From assembly GCA_017431255.1 (NCBI GenBank), contig JAFRLI010000116.1:1-35352 (forward strand): DNA of 35,352 nt, read 5' to 3'. The stretch comes from Victivallales bacterium (lineage in GTDB: Bacteria; Verrucomicrobiota; Lentisphaeria; Oligosphaerales; Oligosphaeraceae). The first letter of the stretch is position 1, and every line of letters starts with the position of its first letter. Both the position numbers and the translations under genes were made by a program. Positions 17,191-25,025 of the stretch are shown one piece after another. Under the pieces are notes generated by a model. It did no database searches, was not told the DNA's origin, and saw only the letters and a list, made by a program, of their open reading frames with translations.

Positions 17191-18069
17191 TTAGGAGATT
17201 CCAAGCAGGAATACTCCCACTAGCACGATGAAAAGGGCAACTGCCTTGGTGCGGATGTCCTTTTCATGGAAATAGAATGCGCCGCAGAGGAAGGAGAAGA
17301 TGACGGAGGTGCGGCGCAAAACGCTCAAGACGCCGAGTTGCGCGGCGGGATCGGCGACTGCGCAGAAGTAAAGCCAGTCGGTGAACAGGAGGCAAATCCC
17401 GATGGCGAAGATGGACCATTTCCATTGAAAGGGATTCTGTTCCCGTAGGAAGGCGACATGTGGTTGCGCGAGCCAGAAGCAGGAAAGAATGATGCAGAGG
17501 CTCACGTAGAACTGGTACTGGACGAGGTTGACATCAAGTCCCAGGACCTTGAGGAGGTAGCGGTCGTAGATGCCGCTTGCGGAGGCGAGAAGAGTCGCGG
17601 AGAATAGCAGGAGCATATTGCGCCCCTTCCAGGAGAAGCCCTCCGATTGTCCAATGCCCGTGAAGCGCCAAAGCCCGAAAAAGACGATGAACATTCCGAG
17701 GACTTGCACCCAACTGGGGTATTCCCCAAAGAAAATCACCCCGCCGATTGCAGCTCCCAGCGGGGAGGTCCCCAGTACAGGCACCGCCAGCGAGATCGGC
17801 AAGTCGTGCAATGCGTAAAAGCCCGCCGTCCAGCTCGAGGCAACGATCAGAGCCTTGAGAAACACCAGCGCCCACGCCTTCCAGCCGCATAGAAAATACT
17901 CCGCCAGGTGGCCCGTGCACAACTGCACCAGTGTCAGCGCAACCAACCCCACCAACGAGGAGAAAAACAGCACGGGCATTACGCGGTTGTTCGAAAGGGC
18001 GTGCTTCTTATTGAAATCATACAGCCCTAGCATTAGGGCCGAACTCATGATGAAAGTAAACCAAGACAT
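17191..18069 (-). CDS. EamA/DMT-superfamily transporter
   Basis: 292 residues and almost entirely hydrophobic, with about ten membrane segments in two five-helix halves, the normal size for EamA-type drug/metabolite transporters. The first half ends near FGLWRFTGIG (about 135-145). The conserved pattern LPISLAVPVLGTSPLGAAIGGVIFFGE occurs near 100-125, and its repeat in the second half near LGVLSVLRRTSVIFSFLCGAFYFHE at 240-265. Both end in the Gly/Phe/Glu pattern typical of EamA domains. The substrate is unknown. It is the last gene of a minus-strand run and lies 88 bp after the sialate O-acetylesterase family gene, so export or uptake of a sugar-related compound is possible but not shown. Confidence 0.87.
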   Translation of the reverse strand: MSWFTFIMSSALMLGLYDFNKKHALSNNRVMPVLFFSSLVGLVALTLVQLCTGHLAEYFLCGWKAWALVFLKALIVASSWTAGFYALHDLPISLAVPVLGTSPLGAAIGGVIFFGEYPSWVQVLGMFIVFFGLWRFTGIGQSEGFSWKGRNMLLLFSATLLASASGIYDRYLLKVLGLDVNLVQYQFYVSLCIILSCFWLAQPHVAFLREQNPFQWKWSIFAIGICLLFTDWLYFCAVADPAAQLGVLSVLRRTSVIFSFLCGAFYFHEKDIRTKAVALFIVLVGVFLLGIS

Positions 18070-18127
18070 GGCACAGGCAGACTGGCAGGTATCGTGCAGA
18101 ACTGTTTTTTCTCTAGGTGCCCCCTAA

Positions 18128-18156
18128 GAGTCGTGCCCTCCAGGAGTCGTGCCCTC
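18128..18156. repeat. 13-bp direct repeat, period 16
   Basis: GAGTCGTGCCCTC occurs at 18128-18140 and again at 18144-18156, in the 88-bp gap between the esterase stop and the transporter start. It ends one base before the esterase stop codon. It could be a slippage duplication or a small regulatory tandem; nothing decides between these. Confidence 0.5.
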
Positions 18157-18157
18157 G

Positions 18158-20164
18158 CTAGTGGAAGAGGGAATCGGAACGGAAGGGAATGAGGGGAAGA
18201 CCGACATGGTTGACGACATTCACGGGACACCAGCCCGTGTATGCGTAGCGAACGAAATCCGCCACAAAGCCGGTGGGCACGTGCAGGAGGATTGTGGTCT
18301 TCTCCAAGGTCGCACGCACTTTGATGATGTTCCCCGTGCGGTCGCCGACGGCAAACCCGGTGGGATCCTTGCCATCGGTGGTTTGCAAGCCATTGTGGGC
18401 GTATCGGAAGAAGACGCGGACATTCCCATCGTCCAGGAATTGCAGGTGTTTGAACTCGGGGCTGTAGGAGAAGACCTCGCGTTTGTGGTAGACGCAGTCC
18501 TCCGCCTTGAGGGCAAGACGGTAGCCGACGGTCTTCTTGTCGCGCGGGTGGATGTCAGAATGGTCTCCGACATCGAAAGCTGTAACCATTTCCACGTTTT
18601 TGAGTTCGTGGGACATCTGCGCCTGGATTTCGCGCGTGAGCCCGTAGGCGGAGAAGAAGGGGAATGGCTTGTTAATCATGTCCTCATCCCTGGAACGGTT
18701 TTCGGGGTGATGGTCATCATAGGCTGCGAGTTGCACAAGCAGAAACGGCAGATTGGGGTTGCGCCAATTCTTCCGCATGTCTTCAATGAGCATCTTGTGG
18801 ACATCGTAGTAAGTGGTCTGGCCGCTGTTGGTGCATCCCTGGTACCAGATGACGCCGCGGAATCGGTATTGCAGCCATGGGTTGATTTGCGCGTTGAACT
18901 GGGTGCAGGGATAGTTGGGACTGGTTGGGTGGTTGATGTCCTGCAGAAGATTGGGGACTGGTGGGCGAATCTCGAAGAACTTCGGCAATTCATGCACGGT
19001 CTTGACAACCATCGGCTCCTTGATTTCTAGAACGCTCTTCCAGTTGTGCGTGAGGCGCAATTGGGTGAGATTGATGCCTCCGCTGCCGAAGTGGTTGTCT
19101 GCCAGAATGGCGATGACATTGCGCCCCGCGTGCAGCAGACCAGTGGGGATGGGATATTGTCGCAGAGAGGCCCAGTAGGCGTGTTGTAGAAGGTCGGTTT
19201 CCCCGATTTTCTTCCCGTTGAGGTAGGTGGTATCGTAGTCGTTGATGAAGGGATATTCCAGGACGAGTTCCTGGTTGACGAGTTCTTCCGGCAAATCAAA
19301 GGCAATGCGAACGACGACGCGTCCCGGGCTGGGGATGCTGCAATTCTGCGACGGCTTGACTTCCCAGGCGGAATCGTCGTAGTTTGGCTGGAGGAGTTTG
19401 GAACTGACGGCGCACTCCTTTTGGAAGCGCTGGACCCAATCGATGAGGCGGTGGTAAGGTTCGGAGTTGCGGGCGTTTTCGCGAGCTTCTTCGAGTTGTT
19501 TGGGGTCGGGTGGTGGCGGGGTGCAGGGCCAGCGGTGTGCCTGGAAGGTCTGCTTGGAAATCCACGCTTCGGCGCGTGTCCCGCCCCAGGCGGTATTGAC
19601 CAGGCCAATCGTGCAGTTCAGGTCCTCTTGCAACTTCTTGCCAAAAAAGTAGGCGCAGGCCGAGAAAGGCGCGAGGCTCTGCGCATTGCACCGTTGCCAG
19701 CCGGGATTCCCTTCGGGAACCTCCTGCATCGTGCTGAACGGCGAAATGACCTTGGTCAGAGCGTGGTTGAAGAGACGAATCTGCGGATTGTCTGCCTGCG
19801 CCAGCACCTCGTCCGGGTTTGCAATCGAGAAGAACGGATTGTCGCATTTGATGGGCATCTCCATATTGGATTGCCCCGAGCACATCCACACTTCCCCAAT
19901 CATCACGTCTTCCAGCACGACAGGCTCCGCGTCCGACGCGCCAGTCAGTGTCACCACATACGGACCACCCGCCGGTGCGCTCGGAAACTCCACCTCCCAA
20001 TTGCCCTGGCGATTGGAGTCAGCGCTGAGCATCTTTCCCAGAAATTTGACATGCACGGTACTGCACGTGCTTGCTTTCCCTGCAAAATGGATAGGCTGGT
20101 TCCGCTGCAGCACCATGTGGTCAGTGAACATTCGCAGGAATCGATATTCATGTGCTAATTTCAT
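18158..20164 (-). CDS. Sialate O-acetylesterase family protein, cytoplasmic
   Basis: 668-residue member of the SGNH-type sialate O-acetylesterase family (formerly DUF303), which removes acetyl groups from sialic acid or other sugars. The nucleophile motif CSGQSNM is at 95-101 (Ser99). Block III reads WYQGCTNS at 440-447 where the usual form is WYQGESN; the C-terminal Asp/His motif is GDHSDIHPRDK at 533-543. Residues about 255-375 form a beta-jellyroll insertion (RVVVRIAFDLP, YLNGKKIGETD) of galactose-binding type, also common in the family. There is no signal peptide, unlike many polysaccharide-targeted members, so a cytoplasmic substrate is likely. It starts 10 bp after the Nudix-LipA stop and precedes the EamA-type transporter gene. 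Activity on sialic acid itself is not implied. Confidence 0.87.
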   Translation of the reverse strand: MKLAHEYRFLRMFTDHMVLQRNQPIHFAGKASTCSTVHVKFLGKMLSADSNRQGNWEVEFPSAPAGGPYVVTLTGASDAEPVVLEDVMIGEVWMCSGQSNMEMPIKCDNPFFSIANPDEVLAQADNPQIRLFNHALTKVISPFSTMQEVPEGNPGWQRCNAQSLAPFSACAYFFGKKLQEDLNCTIGLVNTAWGGTRAEAWISKQTFQAHRWPCTPPPPDPKQLEEARENARNSEPYHRLIDWVQRFQKECAVSSKLLQPNYDDSAWEVKPSQNCSIPSPGRVVVRIAFDLPEELVNQELVLEYPFINDYDTTYLNGKKIGETDLLQHAYWASLRQYPIPTGLLHAGRNVIAILADNHFGSGGINLTQLRLTHNWKSVLEIKEPMVVKTVHELPKFFEIRPPVPNLLQDINHPTSPNYPCTQFNAQINPWLQYRFRGVIWYQGCTNSGQTTYYDVHKMLIEDMRKNWRNPNLPFLLVQLAAYDDHHPENRSRDEDMINKPFPFFSAYGLTREIQAQMSHELKNVEMVTAFDVGDHSDIHPRDKKTVGYRLALKAEDCVYHKREVFSYSPEFKHLQFLDDGNVRVFFRYAHNGLQTTDGKDPTGFAVGDRTGNIIKVRATLEKTTILLHVPTGFVADFVRYAYTGWCPVNVVNHVGLPLIPFRSDSLFH

Positions 20165-20174
20165 GGATGAGCCT

Positions 20175-21503
20175 CTATCGGGATTGTGCAGCGTGCATCA
20201 GTTCTTCTGCTCGGTAGGAACTTCGAACCAGCGGACCGCAGGTTGCTTTTTGAAAATGATACTCCGTCTCGGCGATGGTCTGCCATCGCGAAAACTCCTC
20301 TGGCGAAACCATTCGCGACACTGGCCAATGTGCATGGCTGGGACTCAGGTACTGTCCCAGCGTCAGCAAGGACACCCCGGAGTCTCGTAAATTCGAAAGC
20401 GTCGCGCGAACTTCGCATTCCGTCTCCCCCAGTCCCAGCATCAGACCCGACTTCACGCAGGCACCGCGTTCCGCGGCATGCGCCAGGACCGCCAGGCTCC
20501 GCCGATAGTCCGCGCGATTGCGGACCGCAGGTGTCAAGCGCTCGACGGTTTCCACGTTGTGTCCGAACACTTCCGGCAAGGAGCCGAGAACCACGTCCAC
20601 GCTCTCCAGGTTCCCTGCATAGTCCGAACAGAGAACCTCTACGCTGGGATGTCCTTGCAACGCGTGAATGGCGTGCACCGTGGCCGCCATTTGCGCGGCT
20701 CCGCCATCGGGCAGGTCATCTCGCGTGACGCAAGTCACGACTGCATAGCGCAGTCCGAGTTCTTGCACGCTGCGGGCGACGCGGGACGGTTCGTCGCTTT
20801 CGACAGGAGAGGGGATTCCGTGCGGAACTGCGCAGAAGCGGCAGTCTCGCGTGCAGTGGTTTCCAAGGATGAGGAATGTCGCGGTACGATGTCCCCAGCA
20901 TTCCGCGCGGTTCGGGCAGTTTGCGCTCTGACAGACCGTGTGAAGTGCGCCCTGCGTCAGGCTTGCCTGGACGGATTGCAGAACGTTTCCTGTGGGAATC
21001 GCGGAGCGTATCCATTCAGGAAGTCGAAGGGGAGGGCGGCGGTGGCTTTGCAACCAATCCCGCAACGCGCCAAGTTCCGTAGCGTTTACGTCTTCGACGG
21101 CGATGACGGCGCTGTCCAGCAGGAACTGCACGGCGTTGCGGTCGGCGGGTGCCAGGTCGAGGGCGGCCATTTCGTCGGGCGTAAACCAATCGGCGAACTG
21201 CCCCTCGCGGGGACGCGGTACCTGATGCTCTCGCAGCAGGCAGTGCATGAAATGCAACCGAATGGTCTTGCCAGGATACTCATGGCGCAACGTAAACACC
21301 TCGTGCGCCGATGACAGCCGCAGACCCAGTTCCTCCTCCAATTCCCGCTGGATGCATTGCTCCGATGTCTCGCCTGCTTCCCTCTTTCCGCCAGGAAACT
21401 CCCAACTGCCCGCCAGGTGACTTCCTGGACGACGCGTCGCGAGTAAAAGGCGGTCGCCCGACAGGACGACCGCCGCACAAACTTCAAGGACGTTCGACGT
21501 CAT
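20175..21503 (-). CDS. lipA: Nudix hydrolase (MutT-like) fused to lipoyl synthase
   Basis: 442 residues in one uninterrupted frame. Residues about 5-135 are a MutT-type Nudix domain with a complete Nudix box at 39-61 (GX5EX7REUXEEXGU fits every position), as in enzymes that hydrolyse 8-oxo-dGTP or similar nucleotides. Residues about 155-442 are lipoyl synthase, a radical-SAM enzyme inserting two sulfurs into octanoylated proteins: auxiliary-cluster cysteines C191, C196 and C202, radical-SAM CX3CX2C at C217, C221 and C224, and the C-terminal RSSYRA (427-432) whose serine ligates the auxiliary cluster. All catalytic residues of both halves are present. I chose the ATG at 21503; a TTG codon lies just before it. 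It follows the Pal-like gene by 6 bp. No lipB or lplA is in the window. Confidence 0.92.
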   Translation of the reverse strand: MTSNVLEVCAAVVLSGDRLLLATRRPGSHLAGSWEFPGGKREAGETSEQCIQRELEEELGLRLSSAHEVFTLRHEYPGKTIRLHFMHCLLREHQVPRPREGQFADWFTPDEMAALDLAPADRNAVQFLLDSAVIAVEDVNATELGALRDWLQSHRRPPLRLPEWIRSAIPTGNVLQSVQASLTQGALHTVCQSANCPNRAECWGHRTATFLILGNHCTRDCRFCAVPHGIPSPVESDEPSRVARSVQELGLRYAVVTCVTRDDLPDGGAAQMAATVHAIHALQGHPSVEVLCSDYAGNLESVDVVLGSLPEVFGHNVETVERLTPAVRNRADYRRSLAVLAHAAERGACVKSGLMLGLGETECEVRATLSNLRDSGVSLLTLGQYLSPSHAHWPVSRMVSPEEFSRWQTIAETEYHFQKATCGPLVRSSYRAEELMHAAQSR

Positions 21504-21509
21504 CAAAGA

Positions 21510-22340
21510 CTACTTCTTGTCCCCAATCAGGAACTGACCACGACGATTCAGGCGATACTCGGATTCGCTCGTGGGACGCGCCACAACGGGCTTGTCTTCG
21601 CCGTAGCCAATCGTCATCATGCGGTTGCGTGCCACGCCCATGTTCGCAATGTAGTCACGCAGCGCCATCGCACGGCGCTCGGAGAGCGAGCGGTTGTATT
21701 CTTCCGTTCCGCGCTGGTCGGTGTGACCTTCGATCACGAGAACCTTGTTCGGATTCGCGGCCAGGAATGCTGCCACAGCGTCCAGAACGGGGCGTTCGGA
21801 AGCACGGATGTCGCTCTTGTTGAAGTCGAAGTAGACGCGGTCGCTCCAGGTCTGGGCGGTTCCGTTCGCCAGGAAGTTCTGCGCTGCGGAGTCCAGTGCC
21901 ACTGCGGCACCCATCTGCTGCCAGGCACCACCATTGGCACCACCGTCTGCGCCGTAGGCACCGTTCGCGCCGTAGGCACCGTTCGTGCCATAGGCACCGT
22001 TCGCGCCATTTGCGCCGCCATTCGCGCCGTAGGCACCGTTCGCGCCATTTGCGCCGCCATTCGCGCCGTAGGCACCGTTCGCGCCATTTGCGCCGCCGTT
22101 CGCGCCGTTGAAGCCGTTGGGATCATTCCCTGCACCGGGCACGAAGGGTTGCGCACCGAAGTTGTTGGCGGTGAAAACAGGAGCGTCATTGGAGTTGAGA
22201 GCGGTGGCGGGACCAACGCCGCCAGCACCGTTTCCGCCTTCGCGCAGGTTGCTCAGGTTCAGTTTCGGCTTCTTGGCGCAGCCCACGGAAATCAGGGCGG
22301 CAATGGCGGCGGTGGACAGGACTTGCAGGACTTTGTTCAT
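21510..22340 (-). CDS. Pal/OmpA-family peptidoglycan-associated lipoprotein with repeat linker
   Basis: 276 residues from the ATG at 22340, chosen because AAGGAAA lies upstream and a lipoprotein signal (ending LISVGC, Cys21) follows; the open frame to 22532 is not needed. Three parts are visible. The lipidated N-terminus is followed at 78-138 by a low-complexity linker made of Asn-Gly-Ala/Tyr units, with a 13-residue unit (ANGANGAYGANGG) repeated about three times. From about 165 comes the OmpA C-terminal domain, VYFDFNKSDIR and IEGHTDQRGTEEYN (203-216), then SLSERRA, which binds peptidoglycan. This is the Pal arrangement that tethers the outer membrane to the wall. tolA and tolB are not nearby. 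The gene lies 40 bp after the zinc-ribbon gene and 6 bp before the Nudix-LipA gene. Confidence 0.92.
   Translation of the reverse strand: MNKVLQVLSTAAIAALISVGCAKKPKLNLSNLREGGNGAGGVGPATALNSNDAPVFTANNFGAQPFVPGAGNDPNGFNGANGGANGANGAYGANGGANGANGAYGANGGANGANGAYGTNGAYGANGAYGADGGANGGAWQQMGAAVALDSAAQNFLANGTAQTWSDRVYFDFNKSDIRASERPVLDAVAAFLAANPNKVLVIEGHTDQRGTEEYNRSLSERRAMALRDYIANMGVARNRMMTIGYGEDKPVVARPTSESEYRLNRRGQFLIGDKK
21927..22109 (-). repeat. In-frame 39-bp tandem repeat inside the Pal-like gene
   Basis: About 180 bp coding for Asn-Gly-Ala/Tyr units. The clearest period is 39 bp (13 residues), present about three times between about 21990 and 22109, with shorter 12-bp sub-units at the end facing the OmpA domain. 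The copies are nearly identical at DNA level, so copy number probably varies between strains and changes the length of the tether. Confidence 0.85.
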
Positions 22341-22380
22341 CTTTGGGTTTCCTTGTTTTTGGGGTGTATGGGTTAAGGTT

Positions 22381-24519
22381 TTAGGAAATATCGTTGAGAG
22401 GTTTGGCATTGTTGAGGCACCCGGCGCTGACAATGGCGTCCTTGAGCCAGTTTGCCAGTTTGTCGGCACCTTCGGCATTGAACTGCTTCCAATCGGCCAT
22501 CCAGCGTTTGAAGGCAGTTTCGTCGAACGCATTGCAGTAGGTCTTGGCGTCCACGAGTATGGTTCCGGCGGCGTTGGCGGCCTTGCGGAGGCTTGCGGTG
22601 GCGGAATCCAGGTTGGCGGCCAAGGATGGTTCTTCGCAGGAAATGGGTTGCGGCAGCCAGCAGACGACCTTGACGCCCGCCTCTGTCAGCGCCTTCAGCA
22701 GCGCCTCCGTGTCAGCCGCGAGTTTTTCAGCATAGGCAGTGGATTGTTCGGGAGACTTGGGCCATGCCAAAGCGTCGGCGAAGACTGCAGAGAAGATGAC
22801 CACTTGCGGCTTGAACGGCAGCACATCACGCTCCAGGCGCGACAGGCAGAGCGCCGTTGTCGAACCTGAAATCCCTGCATTGACGACGCTGGTTGCCCTG
22901 CAGCGCTCCTGCAGTTTCTCTGCCAGGCGCACGGGCCAACTGGTCGCTATGTCTTCGGTTGACAAGGTGAGTTCATCACCGAGGCAGACCACACGTGCGG
23001 TCGCCGTGCTGGTCTGGGCGATGACTTCCTCCGTGATTCGGGCAGGAGGAGGTTCCTGCCAGTTTCCCGCTTTGGGGATGTAGATGACGGGGCGCTTGAT
23101 ACTGTCGAGTTCCGCGTCGGTGCGGATTGTCTGGTCGAGTTTTTTGCGGATGCAGTCTGCGCAGAGGGTTGGGAGCGGTTCAGCGCCGAGTTCAGCGCGG
23201 AGTTGCTGATGGCTTCCCACGAAGAAGGTCTTTCCGCAATCGGAGCAGGTCACTTCTTTGCTGGAGTGCTCCGCGAGGTACTGCTTGCAGTGTTCGCAAC
23301 GGCGTGGCTTGGGCTGGAGGCCTGCCGTCTGGTCGTGCAGTTGCTCCTCCTTGGAATACGTCCAAGTGTGCTTGCAACCCTGCTCGCAACATGGCATTTC
23401 CTGGTCTTGCAGCGTTTCGATTTTCTTTCGGCAATCCGGGCAGAAATGGGTTGGAGGATGTACGCGGTTTTTCGCCTTTGCCTCTACTTGCATGGAGCGG
23501 GACCAGGTCCAGGTGTTCTTGCACGCATGGTTGCGGCAGGGCAGTTGCACGTCTTTCGTACCATTGAAGAACGCAAAGCACGTTTCGCACATCCGATACG
23601 GTGGCGGGGGCACGGGCAATTCGTCCAAAATGCTCTTCTTTTTCGGCGGCACCTCTGGCTTTGCCTCCGCAGGCGCGGGAGCGGGAGCCTCCTCCGTTGC
23701 GGGGGCATTTTCGGCTGGCGTTTCCGGTGTTTCCGCTACGGGTGCGGGCTCCGCAGGCTTTTCCGCCTTTTCCGCCTTGGGATAGTCGGCAGGAGTTTTT
23801 CCCGCGGCGATGGCCTTGACAATTTGCTCGACCTGATCCATCGGGTTGTAAGTCCAGGTGTTTTTGCAGCCGTTGACGCGGCATGGCACCTCGATGGGCT
23901 TGAGTTCCCGAAAGATTTGGAGGCAGCGGTTGCACATGCGCAGTGGCGGTTTGTCGAGGGAAAGACCTGCCTTGAGGTGTTCCAACTGCTGGTATCGTGT
24001 CCAGGTAACCGTATGGTCGCAACCGCTGATGCGGCATTTGAGTTCCGTATCGTGCAGGGTATTGAGGGTATGGTAGCATTCGTCGCAGAGGCGGTGTGGT
24101 GCGCTTGCGCCGTTGAGTTCCATCTGTGCGCGTGCCGTGAGGGTCCACGTGTTCTTGCAACCCTTCAAGCGGCAGGGGACCTGGATGTCCTGAACGGATT
24201 CCATCTCCTTGCGGCATTTGTCGCAGAAACCGCGCGGCGGCGTAGTGTGTCCCAGCATCTGCGATTCCAACTGCTTGATGCGTGTCCAGACCCACGTGCC
24301 GTCGCAACCAGGCTTCGAGCACGGAACCTCCTTGTCCTCCAAGGTCTGATACTTCGCATAGCATTCATCGCACATCAACTTGGGACGCGATTGACCATGC
24401 GCCGCCGTGAACATCGCACGTTCCCCGCTGATGTGCACATGGTTTTTGCAGCCACGTACACGGCACGGGATATCCTGCTGCGGAAGAAAGTCACCAAAAC
24501 TGCCCAGACTGTCGCTCAA
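22381..24519 (-). CDS. Eight zinc-ribbon repeats plus degenerate SGNH-hydrolase domain
   Basis: 712 residues, start TTG at 24519 with an AGGAG 7-8 bases upstream; no signal peptide. Residues 17-460 hold eight repeats of about 46 residues, each with a CX4C (CX2C in the last) and a CX2C: C19/24/50/53, C67/72/99/102, C116/121/145/148, C162/167/196/199, C213/218/311/314, C328/333/360/363, C377/382/408/411 and C425/428/453/456. Between the pairs sits a conserved 'cKnTWT..r.QlE' helix-like stretch. The last repeat resembles the probable zinc-ribbon family zf-trcl. Repeat 5 carries a Pro/Ala/Glu-rich insertion (about 245-305). Residues 508-697 have the SGNH fold, but GDS is GDE (514-516), the GXND block is AVFAD, and the DXXH motif is replaced near FNAEG (680-684), so no catalytic triad remains. 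Function unknown; binding nucleic acid, protein or metal is possible. Confidence 0.85.
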   Translation of the reverse strand: MSDSLGSFGDFLPQQDIPCRVRGCKNHVHISGERAMFTAAHGQSRPKLMCDECYAKYQTLEDKEVPCSKPGCDGTWVWTRIKQLESQMLGHTTPPRGFCDKCRKEMESVQDIQVPCRLKGCKNTWTLTARAQMELNGASAPHRLCDECYHTLNTLHDTELKCRISGCDHTVTWTRYQQLEHLKAGLSLDKPPLRMCNRCLQIFRELKPIEVPCRVNGCKNTWTYNPMDQVEQIVKAIAAGKTPADYPKAEKAEKPAEPAPVAETPETPAENAPATEEAPAPAPAEAKPEVPPKKKSILDELPVPPPPYRMCETCFAFFNGTKDVQLPCRNHACKNTWTWSRSMQVEAKAKNRVHPPTHFCPDCRKKIETLQDQEMPCCEQGCKHTWTYSKEEQLHDQTAGLQPKPRRCEHCKQYLAEHSSKEVTCSDCGKTFFVGSHQQLRAELGAEPLPTLCADCIRKKLDQTIRTDAELDSIKRPVIYIPKAGNWQEPPPARITEEVIAQTSTATARVVCLGDELTLSTEDIATSWPVRLAEKLQERCRATSVVNAGISGSTTALCLSRLERDVLPFKPQVVIFSAVFADALAWPKSPEQSTAYAEKLAADTEALLKALTEAGVKVVCWLPQPISCEEPSLAANLDSATASLRKAANAAGTILVDAKTYCNAFDETAFKRWMADWKQFNAEGADKLANWLKDAIVSAGCLNNAKPLNDIS

Positions 24520-24689
24520 GGAAGGTCTCCTGCTTGCTTTACCAAAATCCCCTGCCTATGATGCAGAGGGACAAAAACACAACTTCTTAAAAAACATAAT
24601 TGCCAAACCCAAGATTGCAACCCCAAACTACACTTTTCCTCACCATTTTCTCCCCTTTTTTATATTGCCGCGCCAATTGATATCACCAA

Positions 24690-24758
24690 GGGAATTGCAA
24701 AACTACCGCCCGACCGCCTTCACGGCGCGGCGCGATGGCTTCCTCGCTCAAACTCAGC
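24690..24758 (+). repeat. Second copy of the intergenic repeat, partial
   Basis: GGGAATTGCAAAACT at 24690-24704 matches the minus-strand right end of the 16224-16366 element at 14 of 15 positions. The block ending AACTCAGC at 24758 matches at 19 of 22, with a more diverged GC-rich middle that can still form a hairpin with one mismatch. The homology stops at about 24758, and the opposite end of the element is not clearly present. The copy lies in reverse orientation relative to the first. Confidence 0.7.
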
Positions 24759-24830
24759 TTCGAGCACACAACCCCCAAATGGGTTTCATGACTCAGGCAC
24801 TCATGAAGGTTGGTCTGAGACGTGCTTCGT

Positions 24831-24865
24831 GCCCCCGATCCTGATGTTCTTCAAAAGGCGGGGGC
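24831..24865. other. GC-rich inverted repeat
   Basis: GCCCCCG (24831-24837) and CGGGGGC (24859-24865) are perfect complements separated by 21 bases, in the intergenic region upstream of the DEAD-box gene. No T run follows on the plus strand, so a terminator is unlikely. It may be a folded RNA leader or chance. Confidence 0.3.
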
Positions 24866-24943
24866 GATCATGAGGCATTACGGTATTGCCATTTTTGTGC
24901 AACTCTAGAAACACAGTTACATAGCGTTTGGGGAAAATCGTGC

Positions 24944-24960
24944 TATATTATTAGTATAAA
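24944..24960 (+). promoter_or_regulatory. AT-rich promoter candidate for the DEAD-box operon
   Basis: TATATT (24944-24949), TATTAT (24946-24951) and TATAAA (24955-24960) overlap here, the only strong AT-rich block in the last 100 bases before the gene. No good -35 box is placed 16-18 bases upstream of any of them, so the exact start is uncertain. Confidence 0.35.
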
Positions 24961-25025
24961 AAATCCGGGCTTATGGATAATAGAGGACAGGTTGGCTTTT
25001 TTATGTTGACATAGGAGAGTTTGTT

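Larger units (their letters stand above)
24520..25025. promoter_or_regulatory. 506-bp divergent intergenic region
   Basis: This region separates the zinc-ribbon gene from the DEAD-box gene and shows no credible gene. It contains a second copy of the intergenic repeat (24690-24758), a perfect TTCATGA/TCATGAA inverted repeat at 24785-24807, a CCCCCG-rich inverted repeat (GCCCCCG 24831-24837, CGGGGGC 24859-24865) and an AT-rich promoter-like stretch near 24944-24960 (TATATT, TATTAT and TATAAA overlap). If that is the helicase promoter, the 5' leader is about 60-75 bases long. No clear promoter for the minus-strand gene was identified. Confidence 0.45.

Noticed and set aside
21927-22109. CRISPR-like repeated DNA
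   Set aside because: The repeats are contiguous, in frame and encode an Asn-Gly-Ala linker; there are no unique spacers and no cas genes.
22341-22532. N-terminal extension of the Pal-like protein
   Set aside because: It overlaps the end of the zinc-ribbon gene, reads as low-quality sequence, and a lipoprotein signal with a ribosome site begins at 22340.
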